Shown here: one piece after another, positions 12,581-25,200 of the stretch
How the letters are laid out: every line of letters starts with the position of its first letter
Position numbering within the stretch: the first letter of the stretch is position 1
Notes under the pieces: model-generated
The model's database searches: none
Told to the model about the DNA's origin: nothing
The model's input: only the letters and a program-made list of their open reading frames with translations
NCBI RefSeq assembly: GCF_014851395.1
Contig: NW_024041373.1
Span: 496,001-560,000, forward strand
From: Micropterus salmoides
Lineage: Eukaryota > Chordata > Actinopteri > Centrarchiformes > Centrarchidae
Direction of reading: 5' to 3'
DNA length: 64,000 nt
Made by a program: the position numbers and the translations under genes

Positions 12581-13190
12581 GCTAGTAGTGTGTTGACTCG
12601 TTTACAGTCATTTGATCCAGTATCAACATCAAATATATTGTGACAAAATCTCACTAGATTGTCCCCGATGGATCTCACAGCCAATAAAATCCGAGCATCC
12701 CTGTGGAGTTTGCTCAGTTGTCATGGAGATGGCTCAGTCACATGATGAACGGGGAGGAGGCACATCTGATGTGGTCGGTTATTTTGTCATACTGCTTCTT
12801 CCAAGGTCAAGAAATGAATATCCTACTCAAATGAAACACATTGCTTAAGTAGTAAATCCATCCATCCATCCATCCCTCTTCATCCACTTATCCGGGGTCG
12901 GGTCGTGGGGGCAGCAGCTCCAACAGGGGACCCCAAACTTCTCTTTCCCGAGCCACATTAACCAGCTCTGACTGGGGGATCCCGAGGCGTTCCCAGGCCA
13001 GTGTGGAGATATAATCTCTCCACCTAGTCCTGGGTCTTCCCCAAGGCCTCCTCCCAGCTGGACGTGCCTGGAACACCTCCCTAGGGAGGCGTCCAGGAGG
13101 CCCAAACCACCTCAACTGGCTACTTTCAACGCAAATGAGCAGCGATTCAACTCTGAGCTCCTCGCGGATGGCCGAGCTTCTCACCCTATC

Positions 13191-13499
13191 TCAAAGGGAG
13201 ACACCAGCCACTTGCTTGAGGAAACTCATTTCGGCCGCTTGTACCCACAAGCTCGTTCTTTCGGTCATGACCCAGCCTTCATAACCATAGGTAAAGTTAG
13301 GAACGAAATAGGTGAGGGTAGGAACGAAAATTGACCGGTAGATCGAGAGCTTTGCCTTACGGCTCAGCTCTCTTTTCGTCATAACGGTGCGGTAAAGCGA
13401 GTGCAACACTGCCCCCGCTGCTCCAATTCTCCGGCCAATCTCCTGCTCCAATCTCCCCTCACTCGTGAACAAGACCCCGAAGTACTGGAACTCCTTCAC
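13191..13499 (-). pseudogene. Rex3/RTE-like LINE ORF, C-terminal fragment
   Basis: Encodes a typical post-RT segment (EFQYFGVLFTSEGRLEQEI, RIGAAGAVL, AEMSFLKQVAGVSL). The same protein continues in another frame at 12888-13184 (GRLPREVFQARPAGRRP, GRPRTRWRDYISTLAWERL), so a frameshift separates them near 13188. Confidence 0.8.
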
Positions 13500-13623
13500 T
13501 TGGGGTAAGGACTCATTCCCTACCTGGAGTTGGCACTCCTTTCCAGGTTCCAGTCAGGTTTCCTTTGATTTGAGGTTCAACTATCGGCCGAATTCTCTCC
13601 GTTCCAGCACCTTGGTATAGACT

Positions 13624-14115
13624 TTACCAGGGAGGCTGAGAAGTGTGATACCCCTGTAATTGGCACACACTCTCTCTCTTTTTGAACAGGGGAAACACCA
13701 CCCCAGTCTGCCACTCCTTGGGCACTGTACCTGACTCCCATGCAATGTTAAAGAGACGTGTCATCCAAGACAGCCCCTCCACACCCAAAGCTTTTAGCAT
13801 TTCTGGGCGGATCTCATCAATCCCTGGGGCTTTGCCACTGTGGAGTTGTTTGACTACTTTAGTAACTTCCACCAGGGAAATTGACCAGAAACCCCCATCA
13901 GCCTCCAGCTCTGCCACCACTAGAGAGGGCGTGTCAGTCGGATTTAGGAGTTCCTCAAAGTGTTCCTTCCACTTCTCCCACACCCGCTGCTTTGCATCTG
14001 CCACAGCAGAGGCTGCAGCTCTTCGGGCCTGTCGGTACCTTGCAACCACCTCCGGAGTCCTCCGAGACAACAAATCTCGGAAAGCCTCCTTCAGTTGGAC
14101 AGCTTCCCTGACCAC
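13624..14115 (-). pseudogene. Rex3/RTE-like LINE ORF, linker and RT amino-terminal fragment
   Basis: Contains the linker ending EKWKEHFEELLNPTDTP and RT motifs KAPGIDEIRPEMLKAL and WQTGVVFPLFKK. It loses frame just before the palm region, and the palm with its YxDD box is deleted. Confidence 0.8.
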
Positions 14116-14230
14116 CGGTGTCCACCACGGTGTTCAAGGGTTACCGCCCCTTGAGGCACCTAAGACCTTGCGACCACAGCTTCCCACTGCGGATGCTGGA
14201 ATGGAAGCTTTGAACATTGCCCACTCATGT

Positions 14231-14614
14231 TCAATGTCCCCAACCTACACAGGGATCGCAGAAAAGTTGCTCAGTGGGGCCGTTCCTCCTGATCACGCCT
14301 TTCCAGGTATTTCCATCATTGCCCACATGCGTATTGAACTCTCCCAGCAGAACTATGGAGTCCCCTACTGGAGCCCCATACAGAACTACATTCATGGTCT
14401 CCAAGAAGGTAGAATACTCTGAACTGCTGTTTGGTGCATATGCACAAACAACGGTCTGAGTTTCCCCCCCCACTACCCGAAGGCATAGAGAGGCGACCAA
14501 CTCGTTCACCGAGTAAATTCCAACGTAGCGGCACTCAGCCGGGGGCTTGTGAGTATCCCCACACCCGCCCAACGCCTCACACCTTGAGCAACTCCGGAGA
14601 AGAATAGGGTCCAT
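14231..14614 (-). pseudogene. Rex3/RTE-like LINE AP-endonuclease fragment
   Basis: Carries VVCAYAPNSSSEYSTF and LLGEFNTHVGNDG, the conserved C-terminal half of an APE-type endonuclease. The usual GDFN is GEFN here. Only a fragment of the nuclease remains. Confidence 0.75.
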
Positions 14615-14757
14615 CCCCTATGAAGGAGTACGGTTCCAGAACCGAGACTGTGCGTGGAGGTCAGCCCCACCAGATCTAACTGGTAGCGCTCCATCGACCA
14701 CACAAGTTCCGGCTCCTTCCCCCACAGAGAGGTGACGTTCGACGTCCCCAGAGCCAG

Positions 14758-14958
14758 CCTCTGCTGCCCAGGTCTGGTCCTTTGAGGCCCCTGACCTTCA
14801 CCGCCACCCATGTGGCAGCACAGCCGACTCCTGTTGATCTTCCTATGGATGATGGACCTGGGCCTCTGCTGCCCAGGTCTGGTCCGTTGAGGCCCCTGAC
14901 CTTCACCGCCACCCATGTGGCAGCACAGCCGACTCCTGTGGATCTTCCTATGGATGAT
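14758..14958. repeat. 105-bp tandem duplication in the LINE leader
   Basis: The segment beginning CCTCTGCTGCCCAGGTCTGG at 14758 is repeated at 14863 with only a few substitutions. The period, 105 bp, is a multiple of three, so the duplication is in frame (35 codons). Confidence 0.9.
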
Positions 14959-15274
14959 GGGTCCAAAGGATGGAGATGGGGGTGCCACGTTGCTTTTTCA
15001 GGCTGTACCCAGCTGGACTCAAGCCCTCCCTCTGGGCCTGGCTCCAGACCGGGGGCCCCGGGCTTCCTCCGGGCAGGGTCTCTCCTCCTGTTCCTCGTAT
15101 TTTCATCAGGCATCTTTATGAACCATTCTCAGTCTGGCCCCTCACCTGGAACCACTTTCCCTTGGGAGACCCTACCAGGAGCACTAGGCTCCAGACAACA
15201 CAGCCTCCAGGCTCACTGGGGCACACAAACCTCTCCACCACGATAAGGTGATGGTTCCCGGAGAGGTAGTAAAT

Positions 15275-17780
15275 ACAACAATTATTAAAAATGTCAAGCC
15301 ATTCAGTATAAATGTACAATATATATAGATATTCAGTTCAATTAATTAAATCTTATTTTTATAGCATTAATATATATCATAAGTTATCTCATTGCACTTT
15401 TCATAGACCAGGTCTAGACTGTACTCTGTGTAGTATTATTTACGGACAGGGATGGCCATTATTAATTACTTGTGATGACATCATAAAAATGCTGCACCTG
15501 ATTGGTGCCTACTCAGTAATTTGCCCAGACCAGATGGTCATGGTGATAAACGTGTAGGTTTCCAGTTTTAGCATAAATTGCTACAATTCTTATGGTTCAT
15601 TTGGTGTTAATTTTAGTAGCATTTATTGGCATTATTTAGGATAAATTGTTTACCAATTTATGTCATGTTCTTGCTAACTATTTGAAATAATAGCAGCTCT
15701 CATACTAAGCTATAGCTTGTTGCTTTCAGCTATTGTTAAGTTTTTGTCGGTTTGCACAAAAATAGCATTTACAATGCCACTGGATGGTGTAACTTGTTAT
15801 ATTGCACACCTTATTGCCAATAACAATATTGTGCTGCAATGCCATTAAATAGCAGGTTGTTAACCAATTCACCACTGGTGTTTGTTGCAGCTCAGATGAT
15901 GCAAAGCAGGCCCTTCATTACAAAACATCAACTAACTTCTGTAAATTAGGATACAATTATGAGTCTTTAGAAAAACTGTTGTTCTCAAACATTGGTCACT
16001 TAATCAGCTTAGTCAGTGTACTGGTGAAGAGAGAGATCACATAGGCCAATAGATAAAACGTTTGTAAAGTGATTTCCTGGCACCTTGAAAGAGTATTTTT
16101 GAAATTTTAAACAAAAATTTTGTTTATTTCGATACATGGCTGGTTGCTACATTTTGTAGTTTATTTTGATACACTTAGGGTACTCGGTATCTTTTTAAAA
16201 TATATATATATTTTGATGTATCTTTGCCCATTCCTGTTTACAGAGACCCAACAATTCCCACCATTAGCAAGCATATTGACAGTGGCTAGGAAAAAATTCC
16301 TTTTAGCAGGTAGAAACCTCGAGCAAAACCTAGACTTAGGGTGGGCAGCCGTCTGCCTAGATCGGTATACATATGGTATACATAAATACATAAATAAACA
16401 AACAAAAGTACACAGGTTAGGACCAACATCAATGTTGTTATTGTTACTTGTCACCAAAACCATCACAGAAAAATAATGAACAAATAAAGAAAAGATTGGG
16501 CAGGGTATCACGTCCACAGCTAGTCACAGGCCTAATGACATTTTGTTTCTAAAAGCCAATTGCTGATGGAATGTACAGTTAAATAAAAAGATGATCTAAG
16601 TGTTTCCACCAGCAGCAAAGACACTTGACTTGCTGTCACAATGCTGCACAAACTTGCCCTGCCCTACACCTGTAGTATAAGTCTGAGCACCTGTTGTTTG
16701 TCCACCAGAATGGCTCTGTTGTGATGTAATGGAATGCTATGAATAGTAACTGTCTGTGGAACAAGGTCTAAATATTCCCAACCAGTCAGCCACGTTCAGT
16801 TTCAATACACACAGATGCTATTCTGACTCCCTGCAGGCCTATAAATACATGGAAAGCTGTTATATTAGGCACGAGGGCAGCTCTCCATCTTACTCTGAGT
16901 CAGTAATACAAGACAGCGCTGCCGGATTTAGCTGCTGTCAAGGCATGAGGCCTATTATTAGGCTACAGTATTAGGCCAGCAGATACAGTAAAAAATATGT
17001 GTGTGTGCATGCGTGATAGGTGGGGGTAGTAATAGACACAATGGCAGATTATGTTGGTATTTTCCACAGTGCATGTGTGTATTTCCATAAAGACTCTGAT
17101 GCCCTGCAAATGACACTGGGTTATGCTTGTTACCAAGACATTTGCCACATGTAGAATAGGGTGTGTACAAGTTCTTTTACAATGTATGTCTATAAAAAAG
17201 TATTTTGTGGCCAGTGCGCATCACATGAGGGACCCGGAAGTTGTAATTCCATGGGGACTTGATGTCACCACCCCTGCATAGGTCAGAAACAGTCCAGACA
17301 TGCCACTGTTGCTGCAAGCAGATATTGTAGGAATCAAGATGTCAGTGCAGTTCGGCTCATTGTGGACATTTTGCAACGTTTCAGATACGTTCATTGAAAA
17401 TTTACCTCGTTCTGTTGATTAAAAATGTAATCCAGGTGGCACTATTTCAAATAATGCTCCCATGCTTACCTAACCAAGTGATTATTCAGTATATCTGAAT
17501 GTGTACAACCTGAATGTGCACTCGTGTGTGGTCCTGATATTGCAATCTTGGGATTCATTTGAAATGAAACTCGAACTCTTGTGCGGGCCAAACAACCTCT
17601 CTCCGCCGTGTAGTGGTGTGTATAAAATAGTCAGCGATAAAATGGCAGAGAATGGATTCCAGTGATCTGTTGAGCAGTGTCATGTCAAAGTTAAAAAACG
17701 GAGTCAACAGTACATTAAAGTACGGTTCTGTAAGTATTTCGGAAAATAATCGAACGCCATTTCCGCCCAGAGATGCTCAC
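15275..17780. other. AT-rich intergenic DNA
   Basis: No supported gene. The open frames here have no recognisable domains and the composition is AT-rich with short T/A runs. Confidence 0.45.
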
Positions 17781-19231
17781 AAGTCTTTGAGCTAGAGTCC
17801 AAGTCAAGTCTCAAGTCACTGAGCTAGAGTCCAAGTCAAGTCTCTGAGCAAGAGTGCAAGTTCAAGTCTCAAGTCTCTGAGCAAGAGTCCAAGTCAAGTC
17901 TCAAGTCTCTGAGCAGGAGTCCAAGTCAAGTCTCTGAGCAAGAGTCCAAGTCAAGTCTCAAGTCTATGAGCTAGAGTCCAAGTCAAGTCTCTGAGCGAGA
18001 GGGCAAGTCAAGTCTCTGAGCGAGAGTCCAAGTCAAGTCTCTGAGCGAGAGGGCAAGTCAAGTCTCTGAGCAGGAGTCCAAGTCAAGTCTCAAGTCTCTG
18101 AGCATGAGTCCAAGTCAAGTCTCTGAGCGAGAGGGCAAGTCAAGTCTCTGAGCAGGAGTCCAAGTCAAGTCTCAAGTCTCTGAGCATGAGTCCAAGTCAA
18201 GTCTCTGAGCAACTGTCCAAGTCAAGTCTCAAGTCTCTGAGCAAGAGTCCAAGTCAAGTCTCTGAGTGAGAGGGCAAGTCAAGTCTCTGAGCAACAGTCC
18301 AAGTCAAGTCTCAAGTCTCTGAGCAACAGTCCAAGTCAAGTCTCTGAGCGAGAGGGCAAGTCAAGTCTCTGAGCAACAGTCCAAGTCAAGTCTCTGAGTG
18401 AGAGGGCAAGTCAAGTCTCTGAGCAACAGTCCAAGTCAAGTCTCAAGTCTCTGAGCAACAGTCCAAGTCAAGTCTCTGAGCGAGAGGGCAAGTCAAGTCT
18501 CTGAGCAACAGTCCAAGTCAAGTCTCTGAGCAACAGTCCAAGTCAAGTCTCTGAGCGAGAGGGCAAGTCAAGTCTCTGAGCAAGAGTCCAAGTCAAGTCT
18601 CAAGTCTCTGAGCAACAGTCCAAGTCAAGTCTCTGAGCAACAGTCCAAGTCAAGTCTCTGAGCGAGAGGGCAAGTCAAGTCTCTGAGCAAGAGTCCAAGT
18701 CAAGTCTCAAGTCTCTGAGCAACAGTCCAAGTCAAGTCTCAAGTCTCTGAGCAACAGTCCAAGTCAAGTCTCAAGTCTCTGAGCAACAGTCCAAGTCAAG
18801 TCTCTGAGTGAGAGGGCAAGTCAAGTCTCTGAGCAACAGTCCAAGTCAAGTCTCTGAGTGAGAGGGCAAGTCAAGTCTCTGAGCAACAGTCCAAGTCAAG
18901 TCTCTGAGCAACAGTCCAAGTCAAGTCTCAAGTCTCTGAGCAACAGTCCAAGTCAAGTCTCTGAGCAAGAGTCCAAGTCAAGTCTCAAGTCACTGAGCTA
19001 GAGTCCAAGTCAAGTCTCAAGTCTCTGAGTAGGAGTCCAAGTCAAGTCTCAAGTCTCTCAGCAAGAGTCCAAGTCAAGTCTCAAGTCACTGAGCTAGAGT
19101 CCAAGTCAAGTCTCAAGTCTCTGAGTAGGAGTCCAAGTCAAGTCTCAAGTCTCTCAGCAAGAGTCCAAGTCAAGTCTCTGAGCGAGAGGGCAAGTCAAGT
19201 CTCTGAAAAAGAGTCCAAGTTTCAAGTCACT
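17781..19231 (+). repeat. Minisatellite array of 25- and 32-bp units
   Basis: Roughly 1.45 kb of head-to-tail units. The core 25-mer is CTCTGAGCAACAGTCC followed by AAGTCAAGT; many units carry an extra CTCAAGT, giving 32 bp. The internal positions vary between GCAACAGTCC, GCAAGAGTCC, GCGAGAGGGC and GCTAGAGTCC. The variants occur in repeated blocks, which points to expansion by unequal exchange of multi-unit segments. There is no coding frame through the array. Confidence 0.96.
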
Positions 19232-22200
19232 CATGGTTATAATGAATGTTGTATCAGCTGGCTTTCACATCACATGGCTTTTGTTTAGAATTGATTGTTT
19301 GTTTTGCCTTTGTGAACGCAAATTAGATCAACTAGAAATCGAAAACAATTTATCATCCTCACATTGGTTTGATTCAGGAACCGGACCTTTGTGCATCATG
19401 AGTGTATGAGGTAATGTTGGTATAGGTGAACTGAGAAAAGAAGGGTGTTCTTTTTTTCTGGAGAGGGAAGGGTGGGGGTGTTGTGGTGGTGTAGAGACAG
19501 ACAGGAGTGTTGGACCTGGAAACGTCTGTGCACTCGCTGTGGAAAAGCAGCTCAGGGAGGCGCTAACATTTCCATCTATGCCAAACCAAGCATTAGACTC
19601 CACCTCTTTTTCCACCGTGACTGAAAGAGTGTATATGTGTGTGTCTTTGCAGTAATTTCTGTGCATATATTTTTAACTCATCTATTAAAGGGTTGGGTCA
19701 CCCAAATTACGAAAGACATATTTTCTCACGTCCCCTCTAATGGCATGTCTCCATGCATATGGGAATGAAACAAACTCATCAAAGCTGCATTATCTGATTT
19801 TGTTTTGACCACATGGAGGAAGCTGAACAAGCTTAAAACACAAATTAATTGACATGTTATCAGTTTACAGAATCATTATGACACAGGAAAGTCTTGTACA
19901 GTACAATAATACTAAATTATTAATAATGGATAATATAAAAAATATTCTAAAAATGAATGATTGGTTCATTATCTTGCTCCCCGTCCCTTACTTTGAAAAT
20001 GCTGTTTTCAGTTTTATAACCTTATCTTATCTGTTCAACAGTTTCCTGTTGGCTTAATTCTTCTCACACATTTACTCCACAACCACAATTTTGACAAAAC
20101 CACTTGACACAGTGACTCAGGCATACTGTTTAAGTATATATTCAGTGTTTTGCGTTTTATTTAATGGGAAAAGGACAAAATTTGCTACAAAACATCCTAA
20201 TAGTGCTTTGATAAAACCCCAAGCAGTGCAACAGCACCAAAACCCAGACATCATTACAATGATCATCCTCATTGCCAGCAGCAGTGTCACTGCAAACACT
20301 TGTTATTATTACCATGTTTATAAAGAATGCATATTAAATCATACCGAAGGCTGACTGAATTTACATGTCTGCACTTTACACATTTATCTGAAAACATCTC
20401 TTTCCACACAAACACTCCCTCAGTGAAATTCAACTGGTGTTAAGTGTCGTTATGGAGTGTTTTGCTGGTTGGTCATCTCTTTCTCAGATCCTTCTTGTCT
20501 GGTAATCTTTGTAAAAACAAATTGGAAATGTCCCAGCTGATGTCACCCTGATTACATCACTATGGCATCATCAGGGTTATATTTTCTAAGACTGGACAAT
20601 GCTCCTCCAGAGCCAGAGAAGACAGAATTGTTTTCAGACTGAGTTGGACTAACTAGTAAACTGACCTTTCTGTGTAAAAATCTGTGGAGTGCCCCTTTAA
20701 AGCAGCTGGTAGGGCAAGATATGGCTGTCAAAGACCAGCTGAGACCGTTCAGGTTTCATCAGGGATCTAAATACCAAAGGTTAAAATAACCTACTGAATA
20801 TCACTTCAGCTCAAAAGTAGGCTTTATCGGGCCATCTTACAATAAACTCACAGTCCCTGACAACCTATTAGCCAGTTGGCTAAGGTTCTACTAGTGAAGT
20901 TGGAGGTCTTTGAGTAATGAGCAGTGGTTTTGTTAATGTAATTAGCAGGCTAAACAGTACCTGCTGTGCAAGTAGAAAGCAGCATTAGCATGCTGGTGCT
21001 AAATGAGCCTACTGGCTAATTAGATAGCTAACTAGCAGCATGTATATCATTATATTTAAAGGATGTTAGGATTTTTCCTGCCTATCATACGTACAATACT
21101 CACATTATATGTACTTTGAAAGAGCCATAGTCCCTGTTATCGTCCCTCCGCTCCACACTAGCCATGTAGCATGCCCTTTGTAGCTACGCTGTAAGAAATG
21201 CGGACAATATGCACAGACCTTCCAAAGTGTTTTTAGTAAAAAATTCCCTTTTGTGTTTCCTCTCAATGTTCTATTTCTACTTTTGCTGTCTAAAAACATA
21301 TACAGCATTCAGTCCTGTCTGCCTAGTGTTATTACACCTCAACTTGCCCAGGGACTTGCCTTTTCTAAGACGTAATATTTAGCCCCCGAATGTCTAGGGC
21401 TCATAGAAAATGGTGTTTGTTAGAGGCAGCTAAAAATACTTAATAAATGATAAATAAATTTTCTTTTAACTACAGTCCTCTTCATACGAACAAGCCATAC
21501 TGGTGAGAAAGGCACTGTTCCAAGACAGGATTATTAGTTATAAGCGTAGTTAGAAATGTCAGTGGTATTCTGAATGATGCTTTCTTTCAGAACCCAGAAG
21601 TTCTGGTTTTCTTTGGCTCTTTATACTCACTTGATTAAGTGAATGCACACCCCTAGAGCCTCACATTAGCTTGCATGACATAAAATAGACACAGTATAGC
21701 TGCTGTTTTGTGTGTTTTAATGAGCCTTGTTGAAGGAGAATTTCTATCACTGCTTTGGAACAGACAATAAAGTTATCTATCCATCTATCTATGTTTGCTG
21801 TGTAGTGAATTGCTATAGGCAAGCATGAAGAGGAGGAATCATTATACTGTAGCAACTGCTAACTCTTTCAACGTACATATAACATGTGACAATTGTTTTT
21901 AGATAGTCTTAAAAAAAATCTGAACCAATCCTTTAACCCTTACAAGCCAGACCGTTTTCATGCATCTCCATGTTTGCATCAATGGTGGTTAAGAAAGTCT
22001 TTGTTATCTATGTACAAAGCCTCTACAGTATTCTTCAGTCCAACACACTTTGCTGTTGACCTTCATATTTCTCTGTGTATGTGACTGTTGAGCTACTATA
22101 ATCTGTACGGCTGATCAGTGACAAGTAACAGTTTCACAAAATATTAAATGCAACAACGCAAAAACAAGGATTAAACACAGATTATTTACATTTCTTTGGG

Positions 22201-25200
22201 AAATGTGTTCAACTGAAGAGTTCAGAAAGAAGCAGATAAATAGTAGTACACAAACAACAAAAAAGAAGTCTGCTACAGAGGTAAGAAGGTAACAAACATT
22301 TATAAAGAGCGCTAATATAAATATAAAAAACTACAAACAGAAAAAATAGTTGTGTTTGTGTGAGGCAAGGGCGTTGAAACCTACTCAAAAATGTAAATGG
22401 CTTTAATTTATGTGAAAACCTTTTTTTATATTTTAAGCAAGATATGCATTTTATTTTATTAAGTGGAATAATGACATGACTTTAGAGATTAATCTTTTCA
22501 CTGTTCATACGCACCGTCATACGTTTGAAGAAGAAAATTCTCAATTAGGAGTTTCAAAAACATCTGAATCCTGAAATTAAAGACAAAATCCTTCTAAAGG
22601 TGTATTCAGACTGGACCTGAAGCCAAGTTTACAGCTGCTTTTTAAGTCAATGCAAAGATGTGAGAGCACAGATTTGCCCTGGCAGCGCAGATTAAGCTGA
22701 AAAAACATCTGTGTGGATTCAAAACATGAGCGAAAGATTTGGGCTTATCGCCATGACTTTAATCCATGAATGTGCAGAGAAAAGAAAAATGAATAGCAGT
22801 GTGGTAGAAAATAACAAAGAATGGAATTCTGGTGCATTTTGACATCAGACAGAGGCTCAACTGTCACACAAACACAGGACACTGATTTGCTTTGCTAGCT
22901 CGGTTGTCACCTGTTTGGGGCAAAATAGAAGACACTCCAGCAGCCAATTAATGCAAAGAACAACATCAGCCCCATGTCCAGTCTGAGCACACCTTTAATC
23001 CTACTTTCATCTTTGAATTCAGACCAAATTTTGAACCCATAAGAACCAGTTGCAGACATAACGTTCACAAACAAACATGGACACTCACATCAGCCAAAGT
23101 CTGTTGTTCAAGATAACTAAACCCAGTTTTAAAGAATCTAATTGTCGATGAAAGGTGTTTTAACCCTCACACGACCAACTCTGCACTCGAAAAAGCTGCC
23201 TTAAAGCATCAGCTGATGTGATACTCGCTCCCACATTTACCATTCATCCCACAATGACACAAACACAGGATGTTTTTCTGCACATGGCCTCAACCCTCTG
23301 TAGAATTAGTCATTTACAAGTGACCTGTTTTTACTGTGGGTGCATGTCAGTTCTGGTGCTGCATAAAGAGCATTCAATTCAAATGATTATGACCACCAAA
23401 ACATAATTGGAAGAGAAAAATGGCTCGTGCTGCCCATTTAAATTAAGTACAAATATTTGAATGCTCTGTCACATGAACAAAACAAATGGCACATTTTCTA
23501 TTAAATAACGTCTAACCTAAGACACCTTTTTACAATTTACAAGGTCAACTTTTTTTTAATAAAACACTCATTCTGCAATGAAATGTAACTGCAAAATCAT
23601 TAAACATATTAGACAAATTGGATTTCAACTATTATTAAAAAAACTGAATGAATTAAAGTGCAATGCATTACCCAGGTTACTGGTTCTATTTCCACAACCT
23701 GCCTCCACAGAAAGCATGATTTCTATGTGTGTGTTGGTTTCAGTATGGCTCAGTGTGTCTGGGGAAGGACTGCCATCTATTGGTTAAACTATAAAAAAAC
23801 ATGTGCATTACACCTGTCCCATCTAGTCCTAGGTAAGTGTGTTGTGTGTGTGTGTGTGTGTGGATGTGTGTTAACAGCAATTCAACTACAGTGTCCCAAA
23901 AAGGTTGCACGCCCATTTTTCATATTAGTCCAGAGGTTTGAAACAGAAATATTTTCCAAAAATATACTTTTTATATTCATCTATCTTGCAGATGGATCAT
24001 AAAAATATTCCTTGTAGTAAGAGCTTAAGAAGGAGATAACAGTAAAATGGAGGTTAGACCTCGATCCAGCACTTCCGTCCTATCTGATGTTTTCCAAACT
24101 AATACTGACAGATCAATCTGGTTAAAAATAAATGGTGAAAAGTGCAAATATTCACATGAATAAAAACAGGAACTGGCCAACTTTGCTTTTAGGGGTGATA
24201 GTGAATGGGGTTCTGATGTCTGTTGTTGTAAATGTTAACATCCTGTGGAGTTCATGATGGCATTCTGAGCTGCTCCGACAAATGATCCTTTCTTCACTGG
24301 TGCAGTTTGATCTGTCCAAGCTGCCCATGAAGCTCTGAAGTCTGTCGTCTCTTTAGGTCTCTTCTGTCGTCTTCAGTGAAGCTGGGATGGACAGTAATGG
24401 ATAAGCTACAGCTGAGCTTCTGGCATTTGTATCCGATGTCGGTTGAATTCATCTTTCACAACAGTGATGAGTTATTTATAGAAAACCTGATTATTCTGAG
24501 AATGCTGTTTCCTTTAATGTACATTTTATATTGCCAAGTCCGACAACCTGCTGTTAGCATCTGACATCAAGACTGACCATCATATCTCAGTGCCTGCCCT
24601 GTCCCGTCTGTGCCAAGGTGAAGCTTCCACGACACTCCATACTGATTTTAAGCTTTTGTGTCTATAGTTTGTGCGTGAGCCTTCGGGCAAAGAACCAGGG
24701 CAGTATGTTTGAGTTAGGGTTATAGACAGCCCTTGTAAGAATCTAGGGCAGAATAAAGTGTCTATTTAAACTACATGGGGTGTCTGCATACACAGATGTC
24801 TATGTCTGTCGGCGCAAACCCTCACGGACGTGGGCAGAAGACAAAATTTATACTCCAGCACGTGGAAGCGTTAAGTCAAAGACAGAGGCCTTTAGTTCCA
24901 CAGTGGTGTGGTGCAGTAGAATGTGCAAAACTGGTAATGGGGCTGAAAAGGTGGCACTCAATAAAAAAACTAAGGTTTTTAATCTGTAACATTCCAGTTC
25001 ACCACTAAATCCATCAGCCTCCAGACAAACTGATATTTACCCCCAGCTGCTGACACAAATCTGAGGAGAATCATTTCAGTCCATCATCTCAAAAATGTGT
25101 TAAGTTTATTAAGTGGTTTATTAACCACTTAAATTTTTATGTTTATAGCCAAAAAAAATTTTAATAAGATGAAATCAATAAAATATAAACTCATAGGATT

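Larger units (their letters stand above)
12849..15274 (-). mobile_element. Rex3/RTE-like LINE relic with 9-bp target-site duplication
   Basis: A non-LTR retrotransposon in minus orientation. GTAGTAAAT flanks it at 12849-12857 and 15266-15274, a direct target-site duplication, so the element spans 12858-15265 (2.4 kb). Its 3' end is the GATG-type tandem repeat (TCCA on the plus strand at 12858-12876) typical of fish Rex3/RTE elements. Decayed coding blocks are a 5' leader with a 105-bp tandem duplication, an AP-endonuclease segment (14231-14614, LLGEFNTHVGNDG), the RT amino-terminal part (13624-14115, SGKAPGIDEIRPEML and VPKEWQTGVVFPLFKK) and the C-terminal region (12888-13499). The catalytic RT core with its YxDD box is missing: the frame jumps near 13555. 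The copy is non-autonomous and dead. Confidence 0.88.

Noticed and set aside
13682..14422. 246-codon open frame on the plus strand
   Set aside because: It is antisense to the Rex3-like LINE coding strand; the minus-strand frames carry the recognisable motifs.
14782..15246. 154-codon open frame on the plus strand
   Set aside because: Antisense to the GC-rich, duplicated leader of the LINE; an artefact of base composition.
16120..16517. 118-codon open frames on both strands
   Set aside because: Overlapping opposite-strand frames in AT-rich DNA with no motif.
17781..19231. CRISPR array
   Set aside because: The units are contiguous tandem repeats without unique spacers, in a vertebrate genome.
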